A stretch of 64,000 nucleotides of DNA from contig NC_007802.1 of assembly GCF_000013565.1 (NCBI RefSeq), positions 2,232,001 to 2,296,000 on the forward strand, given 5' to 3'. The notes beneath the pieces are model-generated. The model did not search any database, was not told the DNA's origin, and saw nothing but the letters and a program-made list of their open reading frames with translations. Both the position numbers and the translations under genes were made by a program. The stretch is from Jannaschia sp. CCS1 (GTDB taxonomy: Bacteria; Pseudomonadota; Alphaproteobacteria; Rhodobacterales; Rhodobacteraceae). This document shows positions 9,759 through 18,755 of this stretch, piece after piece (the first letter of the stretch is position 1; the number at the start of each line of letters is the position of its first letter).

Positions 9759-10822
9759 GCACGCTGACGAACGCGCTTTGGGTCTCCCTCCCAATCCCTG
9801 CGCTGATCCTCGACGCCGAGGATCGCATCCGCGACCTTAATCCCGTGGCCGAAACGTTCCTGAATGCGTCACAAAAGTCCCTGGATGGGGCGGTGATGTG
9901 GGACAGGATCCACATGTCGACGCCGCTCAAGGACAGCGTGGCGCGGGTGCGCAATTCAGCGTCCTCCCTGCATGTGAACGCGGTGGATGTGGGCTCGGGC
10001 ACGCGCAAACCGGTGTCATGTGACGTGCAGATCTCGGCCCTTGCCGACCGGCCCGACCACGTTCTTGTGCTGATGGAAAACCGGGAGCTTGTGGGCCGCA
10101 TGGACCGTGCGATGTCGTCAAAAACGGCGGCGAAATCGGCGATCGGCATGGCCGAGATGCTGGCCCATGAGATCAAGAACCCCCTGGCCGGCATCACCGG
10201 GGCGGCGCAGCTTATTTCCATGAACGCAAATGCCGAGGATCGGGAGTTGACCGACCTGATCGTGGCAGAGACCCGTCGCGTGCTGAAATTGTTGGAGCAG
10301 GTCGAGGATTTCGGCAATGTGCGCCCGCCCGAGCGACGCGCCGTCAACATCCATGACGTGCTGGACCACGCGCGGCGCTCTGCCTCCGTCGGGTTTGCCG
10401 CGCATATGAATATCATTGAGGATTACGACCCGTCGCTGCCCCACACATGGGCGGACCCCGATCAATTGCAGCAAGTCATCATGAACCTGCTGAAGAACGC
10501 CGCGGAGGCCGGGCAATCCGGCGGCACGATCTGCCTGCGGACGTTTTACGAGATGTCGTTGAAGGTACGCCGCCCCGATGGCTCCGCCGCCGCCGTCCCG
10601 CTTCAGATCGAAGTGAGCGATGACGGCTCGGGTATCGCGCCCGAACTGGTCAAGGACGTGTTTGAACCGTTCGTGTCCGGCCGCGAGAATGGCACGGGCC
10701 TGGGCCTTGCGCTGATCTCGAAGATCGTGGCCGACCATGATGGGTGGGTGGCCGTCGACAGCGTGCCGGGCCGCACCACGTTCCGCATTTCCCTGCCAAT
10801 TGCACCCAAGGAGGCCTCGTGA
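9755..10822 (+). CDS. ntrB: Nitrogen sensor histidine kinase NtrB
   Basis: Cytoplasmic kinase/phosphatase that controls NtrC phosphorylation in response to PII signalling. The protein has 355 residues with no membrane segment: an N-terminal PAS domain (about 8-115), a dimerisation domain with phospho-accepting His138 in AHEIKNPLAGI, and an ATPase domain with the N box (NLLKNAAEA), G1 (DDGSGIAP) and G2 (GTGLGLALI). The ATG at 9755 overlaps the dusB stop (ATGA), which fixes the start although the frame is open further upstream. ntrC follows 56 bases downstream. Confidence 0.95.
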   Translation: MSTLTNALWVSLPIPALILDAEDRIRDLNPVAETFLNASQKSLDGAVMWDRIHMSTPLKDSVARVRNSASSLHVNAVDVGSGTRKPVSCDVQISALADRPDHVLVLMENRELVGRMDRAMSSKTAAKSAIGMAEMLAHEIKNPLAGITGAAQLISMNANAEDRELTDLIVAETRRVLKLLEQVEDFGNVRPPERRAVNIHDVLDHARRSASVGFAAHMNIIEDYDPSLPHTWADPDQLQQVIMNLLKNAAEAGQSGGTICLRTFYEMSLKVRRPDGSAAAVPLQIEVSDDGSGIAPELVKDVFEPFVSGRENGTGLGLALISKIVADHDGWVAVDSVPGRTTFRISLPIAPKEAS

Positions 10823-10878
10823 TGCCCACGCAAAGCCCCCGTGCGCCACGACACACCCTATTGAAAGGCCGCTGATCC

Positions 10879-12258
10879 ATGGACGGAACCGTACTTGTCG
10901 CCGATGATGACCGCACGATCCGCACCGTGTTGACCCAGGCCCTGACGCGCGCAGGCTGCAAGGTCCACGCGACTTCCAGCCTTGTGACGCTGATGCGCTG
11001 GGTGGAGGAGGGAAAGGGCGATCTGGTGATCTCCGACGTGGTCATGCCCGATGGCAATGGTCTCGACACCTTGCCCCAGATTACCGAGGCGCGACCGGGC
11101 CTGCCGGTGATTATCATTTCGGCCCAGAACACGATCATGACGGCGATCCAGGCGACCGAAAAGGACGCCTACGATTATCTGCCAAAACCGTTTGATCTGC
11201 CGGATCTGATGAAACGGGCGGCGCGCGCGCTGGATCTCAAGCGCCGTGCGCCCGTCGCCGCGAAGGCATCGGAACCGGCACTGCCCGCGACCGGTGAGGA
11301 TCTGCCATTGGTGGGGCGCACGCCCGCGATGCAGGCCCTTTATCGCCTTGTGGCGCGGGTGATGAATACCGATCTGACGGTGCTGGTCACAGGCGAAAGC
11401 GGCACCGGCAAGTCCTTGATCGCGCGTGCAATTCACGACTTCTCGGACCGTCGGACATTGCCTTTCGTCGTGGCTTCCGCCGCTGATCTGCGCGGCGCGG
11501 ATGGGCCCTCGATGATCCTCAGTCGCGCCAAGGGCGGCTCGATCCTGTTTGATGAGGTCGGCGATCTTGATGAGGAGGCGCAGGCCAAAATCGTCCGCAT
11601 GCTTGATGCGATGCCGCAGGCCAATCCGCGCATCATGGCGACCTCCCAGAAAGACCTGACCGAGAAGATGGAGGAGGGGCGCTTTCGCCAGGATCTCTAC
11701 TATCGCTTGGGCGGTGTCGGGATCGCGGTGCCGGCGTTGCGCGAACGGGTCGATGACATCCCGCTTCTGGCAAGCCACTTTCTGGCGCGGGCGGAGCGGG
11801 ACGGGGCCGCCCCCCGCCGGTTCTCGGACGCTGCGATGGAACTGGTGCGCGCCTATTCCTGGCCCGGCAATGTGCGCCAGCTGGAAAACTCCATCCGCCG
11901 CCTGACGGTCACCGCGCAGGTCGAAGAGATCAGCCGCGCGGAAGTGGAGGTCGTTTTGGGCTCGCAACCGGCGATTGAGCCGCTGATGTCGGGCGCGAGT
12001 GAGGGCGACAAACTCAGCGCATCGGTGGCCAAACATCTGCGCCGCTACTTCGATCTTCACGGCGGCGTCCTGCCTGCACCCGGCCTATATGCCCGTATTC
12101 TAAAGGAAGTTGAGGCCCCATTGATCGAAATCGCACTGGATGCGACGGCGGGCAATCAAGCTAAATGTGCCGATCTTCTGGGGATCAACCGCAATACCTT
12201 GCGTAAAAAGATCACCGATCTGGATATTCGCGTGACACGCCGCCGCAAACTGGTGTAA
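10879..12258 (+). CDS. ntrC: Nitrogen regulation protein NtrC, lacking the GAFTGA loop
   Basis: DNA-binding response regulator of nitrogen metabolism, 459 residues. The receiver domain (1-120) has the phosphorylation site Asp53 in VISDVVMPD. The AAA+ domain has Walker A GESGTGKS (172-179) and Walker B ILFDEVG (222-228), and the C-terminus has a Fis-type helix-turn-helix around [19 protein letters not shown]. Only about 46 residues separate Walker A and B, compared with about 63 in E. coli NtrC, and the sigma54-contacting GAFTGA loop is absent. Rhodobacter capsulatus NtrC is known to lack it and to activate sigma70-type RNA polymerase. It ends 83 bases before ntrY. Confidence 0.95.
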   Translation: MDGTVLVADDDRTIRTVLTQALTRAGCKVHATSSLVTLMRWVEEGKGDLVISDVVMPDGNGLDTLPQITEARPGLPVIIISAQNTIMTAIQATEKDAYDYLPKPFDLPDLMKRAARALDLKRRAPVAAKASEPALPATGEDLPLVGRTPAMQALYRLVARVMNTDLTVLVTGESGTGKSLIARAIHDFSDRRTLPFVVASAADLRGADGPSMILSRAKGGSILFDEVGDLDEEAQAKIVRMLDAMPQANPRIMATSQKDLTEKMEEGRFRQDLYYRLGGVGIAVPALRERVDDIPLLASHFLARAERDGAAPRRFSDAAMELVRAYSWPGNVRQLENSIRRLTVTAQVEEISRAEVEVVLGSQPAIEPLMSGASEGDKLSASVAKHLRRYFDLHGGVLPAPGLYARILKEVEAPLIEIALDATAGNQAKCADLLGINRNTLRKKITDLDIRVTRRRKLV

Positions 12259-12341
12259 TAAAGCCACACGCGTGGCACATCGGGAACAGGCATCCCGATG
12301 CGCACTGGCCCTGTCAGGCCAAGCAAGCGCGCGCCAGAAGG

Positions 12342-14624
12342 ATGCGGTGGGGGATGCGAGTGGTGGATGAGCCCGCCCGGGGTTTGGGCGATCAGGTGAC
12401 GATACTGGATCGGTTGGGTCGGGTGCGCCGCAACCGGAAGTTCCGCTCGGGTGGAACGATCGCGCTTGTGTTGCTGGCGCCATGCCTTGCGCTGGCCACG
12501 TTCCTCGCCTTCAGCCCGCTCAGGGACGCGTCCGACAGCACGGTACGCACGCTCGTCCTGCTGGCCGATTTCGTCTATATCCTTGTAATCATTACGCTTG
12601 TGCTGCGGGAGGTGGCGCGGATCGTGGCCTCACGCCGCGCGCAATCGGCGGGGTCACGGTTGCATCTGCGGCTGACGGCGATCTTTGGCGTCGTGGCACT
12701 GGTGCCCACCGTTGTCGTGGCCATTCTGGCGGTCCTCAGCGTGAATATGGGTCTTGAGGGGTGGTTCTCGGACCGTGTGTCGACGGCTTTGGGCAATTCC
12801 GTCGACGCCGCCGTGGCCTATCAGCAGGAGCATCGCGATGATCTGGCGCAGGATGCGCGCGCGCTGGGGTCGTTTCTTAACATCAACCGTCGCACCGCCC
12901 CGTTCCTGTCAGACGGAGATCTGCGGCAGGTGCTCAGCGCCGGGCAAAGCCAGATCCAGCGCGGCATCAACGAAGCATTCGTGATCGACGGTGGCGGAGA
13001 GATCCGCGCGCGCGGCGAGCGGTCCTATCAGTTTGATTATGATCGTCCCAGCGATGCCGATCTGGCGCTGGCCGCAGAGGGGGATGTCGTCATCAGCGAA
13101 GATCGCGCGCAGAATGAATTCCGTGCCCTCTTCCGGCTGGCTGCCTTTCCGGATCGCTACCTTTACATCTCTCGGGAGGTCGATGGGCAGATCATCGCGC
13201 TTCTCGATGAAACCGAACAAACCGTACTTCTTTATCGGCAAGTGGAGGAAGATCGCGGGCGGCTGCTGTTTGATTTCGCCCTTCTGTATCTAGGTTTTGC
13301 GACCCTGATGATCCTGGCGGCGATCTGGGCGGGCCTATCGTTTGGAGAACGGTTGTCGCGCCCCGTCGGCCAGTTGGCAGGCGCCGCACAGCGCGTGGGC
13401 CAGGGCGATCTGGACGTGCGCGTGCGCGAGGAGACGTCCGACGATGAAATTGCCATGCTGGGGCGGCTGTTCAACCAGATGACCCGGCAATTGAAAGGTC
13501 AGCGCGAGACGATGATCGAGCAGAACGCCGCAACGGAGGAATCGCGGCGGCTGTTTGACAGCGTTTTGTCGTCCGTCACAGCAGGTGTCATCGGGTTGGA
13601 GAAAGGCGGGCGCGTCGATTTCATGAACCGATCCGCCATGCGGCTTCTGTCCCTGGTCGAACAGCGCGACAGTGGCTTGACGATGGAGGCGGCGGTCCCC
13701 GAATTCGCCCCCTTGTTTGAAAAGCTCACCGGCACCACGGCGGAGGCGGTTCAGGAAGAGATAAAGCTGACCCGCAGCGGCAAACAGGAAAGCCTGCTGG
13801 TGCGGATGGCCACGCGCCGCAATCTGGACGGAGCGTTGGAGGGTTATGTGGTCGCCTTTGATGACGTGACCCAATTGGTTTCTGCGCAGCGCATGGCGGC
13901 CTGGGGCGATGTGGCGCGCCGGATCGCCCATGAGATCAAGAACCCGCTGACCCCGATCCAGCTATCGGCGGAGCGCATAAAACGCAAATTCTCCAGGATG
14001 TTGGAGGACGAAGATAAGGTATCGCTTGAGCAGATGACCGAGGTCATCGTTCGCCAGACCAATGATCTGCGCCGGATCGTCGATGAGTTCTCAAAGTTCG
14101 CGCGGATGCCGGAGCCGGAAACGCGGGTCGAAGATATAGTTCAACTGTTAAACGATGCCGTGATGCTGCAACGGGCGGGGCAGCCCGACACGCATTTCGT
14201 GACGGACATCCCGGACAGACGGGTGCCCGCTGAGGTCGATTCCACGATGATCGGCCAGGCCCTCACCAATTTGTTAAAGAACGGCGGAGAAGCCATTGAA
14301 AGCCTTTATGAAAAAGGTAAACCTGACGGACATGTGCCGCAGTTGCGGGTCGCATTGTCTCTGACGCCGGATGCGCTCCACATCGACATCTCGGACAATG
14401 GGATCGGCCTGCCGCCGGACCGCGCGAAATTGTTCGAGCCTTACGTGACAACCCGCGACAAGGGCACCGGCCTTGGCCTGCCCATCGTCAAAAAGATCAT
14501 TGAGGAGCACGGCGGTACGCTGACGCTGGACGATGCCGAACCGTTTGAGGACGGCGCGCATCCCGGCGCCAGGGCCCGCGTTACGCTGCCACGCCTCCCA
14601 GACCCCACAGGAGAAGAGACATGA
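12342..14624 (+). CDS. ntrY: Membrane sensor histidine kinase NtrY
   Basis: Partner kinase of NtrX, 760 residues. The N-terminus carries membrane segments around residues 38-60, 68-88 and 108-130, then a periplasmic sensor region, another membrane segment near 310-330, a HAMP linker (SRPVGQLAGAAQRVGQGD), a PAS domain, the His box AHEIKNPLTPIQLSAERIK, and an ATPase domain with NLLKNGGEA, DNGIGLPP and GTGLGLPIVKK. The family is linked to nitrogen, redox and oxygen responses in alphaproteobacteria. An alternative ATG is at 12357. The stop overlaps ntrX by 4 bases. Confidence 0.94.
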   Translation: MRWGMRVVDEPARGLGDQVTILDRLGRVRRNRKFRSGGTIALVLLAPCLALATFLAFSPLRDASDSTVRTLVLLADFVYILVIITLVLREVARIVASRRAQSAGSRLHLRLTAIFGVVALVPTVVVAILAVLSVNMGLEGWFSDRVSTALGNSVDAAVAYQQEHRDDLAQDARALGSFLNINRRTAPFLSDGDLRQVLSAGQSQIQRGINEAFVIDGGGEIRARGERSYQFDYDRPSDADLALAAEGDVVISEDRAQNEFRALFRLAAFPDRYLYISREVDGQIIALLDETEQTVLLYRQVEEDRGRLLFDFALLYLGFATLMILAAIWAGLSFGERLSRPVGQLAGAAQRVGQGDLDVRVREETSDDEIAMLGRLFNQMTRQLKGQRETMIEQNAATEESRRLFDSVLSSVTAGVIGLEKGGRVDFMNRSAMRLLSLVEQRDSGLTMEAAVPEFAPLFEKLTGTTAEAVQEEIKLTRSGKQESLLVRMATRRNLDGALEGYVVAFDDVTQLVSAQRMAAWGDVARRIAHEIKNPLTPIQLSAERIKRKFSRMLEDEDKVSLEQMTEVIVRQTNDLRRIVDEFSKFARMPEPETRVEDIVQLLNDAVMLQRAGQPDTHFVTDIPDRRVPAEVDSTMIGQALTNLLKNGGEAIESLYEKGKPDGHVPQLRVALSLTPDALHIDISDNGIGLPPDRAKLFEPYVTTRDKGTGLGLPIVKKIIEEHGGTLTLDDAEPFEDGAHPGARARVTLPRLPDPTGEET

Positions 14625-16018
14625 GCGATATTCTGGTCGTAGATGATGAACGCGATATCCGGGAGTTGATCTGTGATATCCTGCAAGATGAAGGGTTTAC
14701 GACCCGGATGGCGGGCAATTCCGACGAGGCGATGGCGGAGTTGAACAAAAGCGCGCCGGGCCTGATGATCCTCGATATCTGGCTCAAGGACAGCAACATG
14801 GACGGGATCGACATCTTGGGCCATGTGAAGCGGGACAACCCCGAAGTGCCGGTCGTCATCATCTCGGGCCACGGCAACGTCGAAATCGCGGTCGCGGCGA
14901 TCAAACAGGGCGCGTATGACTTCATCGAAAAGCCGTTTAATATCGATCAGTTGATGGTCGTAATCAAACGCGCGATGGAGACGTCGCGTTTGCGCCGCGA
15001 GAACGTGTCGCTGCGGCGTCAGGACACGCGCACGGCGGATATGATCGGCAGCTCGTCTGCCTTCCGGACGCTTAAAAGCCAGCTCGACAAGGTCACGAAA
15101 TCCAATGGCCGCGTCATGCTGACAGGGGGGGCTGGCACCGGCAAGGAAGTGGCCGCGCGCTACGTCCATGCGGAGAGCAACCGCGCCGATGCGCCGTTTG
15201 TGACCGTGGCCAGTGCCTCCATCCAGCCCGATCATATGGAGGAGGTCCTGTTTGGTCGCGAAAGTCAGCAGCGCGGGGTAGAGCAGGGGCTGTTGGAGCA
15301 AGCCCATGGCGGTGTGATCTATTTCGACGAGGTCGCGGATATGCCGCTGGCCACCCAAGCCAAGATCCTGCGCGTCCTGGTCGACCAGAGCTTCACGCGT
15401 GTGGGGGGGACCGGCAAGGTCCGGGTGGATCTGCGTGTGATTTCGTCGACGACCCGGGATTTACAGGTCGAAATAACCGAAGGCCGCTTCCGGGAGGAGC
15501 TGTATCATCGCCTCAACGTTGTGCCGGTTGAGGTTCCGTCGCTGGAAGATCGCCGCGAGGACGTGCCCGAGCTGGCGCGCCATTTCATCGACCTCTTCAA
15601 CCGCGAGCAAGGGCTTGCGATCCGGGAGCTTGGCGACGACGCAGCGGCGATGCTGCAGACAATGTCCTGGCCGGGCAATGTGCGGCAGCTGAAGAACGTG
15701 ATCGAGCGGGTGATGATCCTGGGCGACGGCTCTGGTCCCATCGAGGCGCGCGATCTGCCGGGGCAAGTGGAAGCGCCCACGTCGGAGGAAGACATGGCGC
15801 TGTCGGCGTCCCTCACGACGCTGCCGCTGCGCGAGGCGCGGGAGCTGTTTGAACGGCAGTATCTGATGGCGCAGATCAACCGGTTTGGCGGCAATATTTC
15901 CCGCACGGCCAGCTTTGTGGGCATGGAACGATCCGCCCTGCACCGGAAGCTGAAATCCCTGGGGGTTGTGACCACGTCCAAGGCCGGAACGCGGGTGGCT
16001 CAGGTCAGCGAAGGGTAG
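14621..16018 (+). CDS. ntrX: Response regulator NtrX, without canonical GAFTGA
   Basis: Regulator paired with NtrY, 465 residues. The receiver has Asp52 in MILDIWLKD, and the AAA+ domain has a Walker-A-like GGAGTGKE and Walker B VIYFDEVAD. The C-terminus has a Fis-type helix-turn-helix around ISRTASFVGMERSALHRKL. The segment that normally carries GAFTGA reads LFGRESQQRGVEQG, so sigma54 contact is unlikely. I recall loss of this motif in NtrX of other alphaproteobacteria. The Walker A has GGAGTGKE instead of GESGTGKE, a further departure from activator type. Its start overlaps the ntrY stop, and it ends the plus-strand ntr block. Confidence 0.94.
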   Translation: MSDILVVDDERDIRELICDILQDEGFTTRMAGNSDEAMAELNKSAPGLMILDIWLKDSNMDGIDILGHVKRDNPEVPVVIISGHGNVEIAVAAIKQGAYDFIEKPFNIDQLMVVIKRAMETSRLRRENVSLRRQDTRTADMIGSSSAFRTLKSQLDKVTKSNGRVMLTGGAGTGKEVAARYVHAESNRADAPFVTVASASIQPDHMEEVLFGRESQQRGVEQGLLEQAHGGVIYFDEVADMPLATQAKILRVLVDQSFTRVGGTGKVRVDLRVISSTTRDLQVEITEGRFREELYHRLNVVPVEVPSLEDRREDVPELARHFIDLFNREQGLAIRELGDDAAAMLQTMSWPGNVRQLKNVIERVMILGDGSGPIEARDLPGQVEAPTSEEDMALSASLTTLPLREARELFERQYLMAQINRFGGNISRTASFVGMERSALHRKLKSLGVVTTSKAGTRVAQVSEG

Positions 16019-16021
16019 GAG

Positions 16022-16081
16022 TGCTCAAGGTTGAGCAGACTGGTTAAGTCGTTCATACCAAACGATAAACGAATATTCGTT
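16022..16081. terminator. Inverted repeats between convergent ntrX and TPR gene
   Basis: TGCTCAA (16022-16028) and TTGAGCA (16031-16037) form a 7-base-pair inverted repeat four bases after the ntrX stop, with a very short GG loop. A second, perfect 14-base palindrome AACGAATATTCGTT (16068-16081) overlaps the stop of the convergent gene. One or both may terminate transcription, but neither has a clear T-tract. Confidence 0.35.
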
Positions 16082-17291
16082 AACGGTTTCTTAACCCTTT
16101 CTCGGGCTGTCCCGAACCAGCCGCCAACGCGGCGTCCAAGGCGTTCATGGTAGTCAACCAATTATGACCCTCGGCAAGGTCAAGCGCCGCGATTTTTGGG
16201 TGCACCTCGTCCAAAACAATACGCGCGAGCGCGTCGTCTCCACTGGCATGGTGGATCTCGGCAATCAGCAGAATAGTGCGCAGCGTGTGGGGATGGCTCG
16301 GCCCCACATCCGGATGTGCCTCGCGCGCTGAACGGACGGCCTTTGCCTCGAGCAGGGCAGCGTCGTAGTCACCTTTTTGCGTGAGGATGTTCGCGATGAG
16401 GTAGCGGGTGGAAAGCGTGTTGGGGTCACCGGCTCCAAAAGCGTTGGTTTGCTGCTGCGCTGTCGCTTCTGCCAGCGACAGGGACGCCCCATAGGCGCCG
16501 AGACGCAATTGGGAATCCGCCATGGCATGGGCGGCGAAAAGCGCATCGCGACAGAGTTCCGCGCCGCCGCGGCTAGCGAGGCGGCGGGCCTCTTTTGCGG
16601 CGGCGAGGGCGAGGTGGTAAGTGCCTCGTTTCCTGTTCCGATCCCAGACCGCGAGCAGCACGGGCACCGAGCGCTCCTGATCCCCCCGGCTTTTCCAGCG
16701 CAGTTCGCGGATAGCGTCGTCGGTTGGGATGACCTTCAGGCCCTGTTCGGCTGCGGCGGTGGCAACTGCCAGTTCCTCTTCCAACCCGGCCATTTCCGCA
16801 TGATCGGGCGTGAGGGCCAGGGCGATCCGGGCATTGTCGCGGGCGAGGCGGTAGAACATGGCTTGCGCGCGCGCGTCTTCGGTGGTGGCGACGTTCTTTG
16901 CTTCCTCCCGCGCCAGGTGGTCGAAGGCGGCGGTCAGCGCGGGGCCGAATTCACCGAGTAGCTCGTAGACGTCACGGGTGGCGGGATCCTCATTGCCCTG
17001 AGCGATATGCGCGTCGAGGCGTTCGATAAAGGCTTCGGGCAGGCGGGCTGACAGGATCGCGTTTTCGCGTTCGAGAGCCGTCTTGTCCTTTTCCAGGTTC
17101 GCGGCATCGTTGCGCGCAATCTTAAGCTTGGCCTCCATGGCCTGGGAGGTTTCATATCCACGCCGGGCCAGCAGTCGCATAATACCGTAAACGGCCAGAA
17201 GCGGGGCGAGGATCGTGGCTACAAAGGCGACCTGACCGGTATTGCCCATATCCCGGTACCCCTCCAGCACGGCAATTGTCCAATCAATCAT
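16080..17291 (-). CDS. Membrane-anchored tetratricopeptide-repeat protein
   Basis: A 403-residue protein of unknown specific function. One transmembrane helix near the N-terminus (about 20-42) is followed by a charged coiled coil (about 50-95) and then a helical repeat region. The final 150 residues read as TPR units of the kinesin-light-chain/TPR_12 type (AGDPNTLSTRYLIANILTQK, SHPHTLRTILLIAEIHHASG). Such proteins scaffold other proteins at the membrane. It lies between ntrX and trkA on the opposite strand with no obvious partner. ATG at 17291 is the only good start. Confidence 0.7.
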   Translation of the reverse strand: MIDWTIAVLEGYRDMGNTGQVAFVATILAPLLAVYGIMRLLARRGYETSQAMEAKLKIARNDAANLEKDKTALERENAILSARLPEAFIERLDAHIAQGNEDPATRDVYELLGEFGPALTAAFDHLAREEAKNVATTEDARAQAMFYRLARDNARIALALTPDHAEMAGLEEELAVATAAAEQGLKVIPTDDAIRELRWKSRGDQERSVPVLLAVWDRNRKRGTYHLALAAAKEARRLASRGGAELCRDALFAAHAMADSQLRLGAYGASLSLAEATAQQQTNAFGAGDPNTLSTRYLIANILTQKGDYDAALLEAKAVRSAREAHPDVGPSHPHTLRTILLIAEIHHASGDDALARIVLDEVHPKIAALDLAEGHNWLTTMNALDAALAAGSGQPEKGLRNR

Positions 17292-17367
17292 TTCAACCCT
17301 TTCGCTTTATGGGTAATGCTTGCAGAGGCGTCCCGTTCGGACAAGCAGGTTAAGGGTACACCTCCAC

Positions 17368-18744
17368 ATGAAGGTCATCATCTGCGGTGCGGGCCAGGTT
17401 GGCTGGCAGATCGCGCGGCATCTGTCTTCGGAAAACAATGACGTCACGGTCGTGGACAACAATCCCGATCTGGTGCGGCGCGCGACGGATATGCTGGACG
17501 TGCAGGGCCTGACAGGCTTTGCCAGCCACCCCGAAATTCTGGACCGTGCGGGCGCGCGGGATGCGGATATGGTGATCGCGGCGACGTTCTCGGACGAGGT
17601 CAACATGGTCACCTGCCAGGTCGCGCATTCCGTCTTTGCCGTGCCGCGCAAGATCGCGCGCCTGCGGGCGCAGAGCTATCTGGATACAATCTATTCCGAT
17701 CTCTATCGCCGCGACCATCTACCGATCGATGTTGTGATCTCGCCGGAGAAGGAGGTGGCGGAGGCGGTGCTGAATCGTATCGCGTCGCCCTCGACCTTCG
17801 ATACGGAAAACTTTCTGGGCGGCGCGGTGCAGCTGATGGGGATCGTGCTGGATGAGGATTGCCCGGTCCTCGACACACCGCTGCGGCAATTGTCGGAGCT
17901 ATTCTCAACCCTGCGCGCCATCGTGGTGGGCATCCGGCGGGACGGCACGCTGTTTGCGCCTGAGCCCGGGGATCAGATGTTTGCGGGCGATCAGATCTAT
18001 GTCTTTACCCATATCGACGATGTGGCCCGGGCGCTGGAGATTTTCGGCAAAAGCCGCGCCCTGCCGGAACGGATCCTGATCATCGGCGGCGGCAATGTCG
18101 GGCTGACCGTGGCCTCCAAGCTGGAGAAATCGGCCACGCGGATGCGCACCCGTGTTATTGAGGCGAACCGGACCCAGGCGGAGCGGGCGGCGGATGCGCT
18201 GGAGCGCACCATCGTGCTGCATGGCGACGGGTTGGACGTGGACCTGCTGCGCGAGGCCAGCGTAGAGCGCGCCGATGTCGTGCTGTGCCTGACCGATGAC
18301 GACAAGACCAATATGCTGGCCTCCGTGCGGGCAAAATCGGCGGGCGCGGGCATGGCGATCAGCCTGGTGAATGACCCGACACTGGTGCCGCTGATGGCGC
18401 CGTTGGGCATTGATGCCTATGTGAACCCGCGCTCTACCACCGTGAGTTCCATCCTGCGCCACATTCGCCATGGCCGGGTGCGCGGCGTCTATTCCATTGG
18501 CGATGCCGAGGCCGAGATTATCGAGGCGCAGGTTCTGTCCACATCGCCCATCTCGGGCAAGGCCGTGCGCGATATCGACTTCCCGGAAGGCGCGCTTTTG
18601 GGGGCGGTGCAGCGCGGCAAGGAAATTTTCCGACCAACGGGCGCGGTTCGGATCGAGGAGGGCGACGTCGTGGTCATCTTCGCGCTGGCCCCCGATGTGC
18701 CAGCGGTTGAGGCGCTTCTGCAAGTCTCCATCGACTTTTTCTGA
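17368..18744 (+). CDS. trkA: Trk potassium uptake, NAD-binding regulatory subunit
   Basis: Peripheral membrane protein that gates the TrkH potassium channel. It has two RCK halves, each with a Rossmann NAD site: GAGQVGWQIARHL at residues about 6-18 and GGGNVGLTVASKLE near 240. Each half is followed by a TrkA-C domain, the first ending around FAPEPGDQMFAGD. The frame is open from 17320, but homology begins at MKVIICGAG, so ATG 17368 is chosen, giving 458 residues, the same as E. coli TrkA. trkH follows 11 bases later, and the pair is part of the conserved ntr-trk-hfq cluster. Confidence 0.95.
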   Translation: MKVIICGAGQVGWQIARHLSSENNDVTVVDNNPDLVRRATDMLDVQGLTGFASHPEILDRAGARDADMVIAATFSDEVNMVTCQVAHSVFAVPRKIARLRAQSYLDTIYSDLYRRDHLPIDVVISPEKEVAEAVLNRIASPSTFDTENFLGGAVQLMGIVLDEDCPVLDTPLRQLSELFSTLRAIVVGIRRDGTLFAPEPGDQMFAGDQIYVFTHIDDVARALEIFGKSRALPERILIIGGGNVGLTVASKLEKSATRMRTRVIEANRTQAERAADALERTIVLHGDGLDVDLLREASVERADVVLCLTDDDKTNMLASVRAKSAGAGMAISLVNDPTLVPLMAPLGIDAYVNPRSTTVSSILRHIRHGRVRGVYSIGDAEAEIIEAQVLSTSPISGKAVRDIDFPEGALLGAVQRGKEIFRPTGAVRIEEGDVVVIFALAPDVPAVEALLQVSIDFF

Positions 18745-18755
18745 CCGCCCGCGCC

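Noticed and set aside
10858-12060. 400-codon open frame on the minus strand
   Set aside because: Entirely antisense to ntrC, which has clear domains; His/Arg-rich shadow frame.
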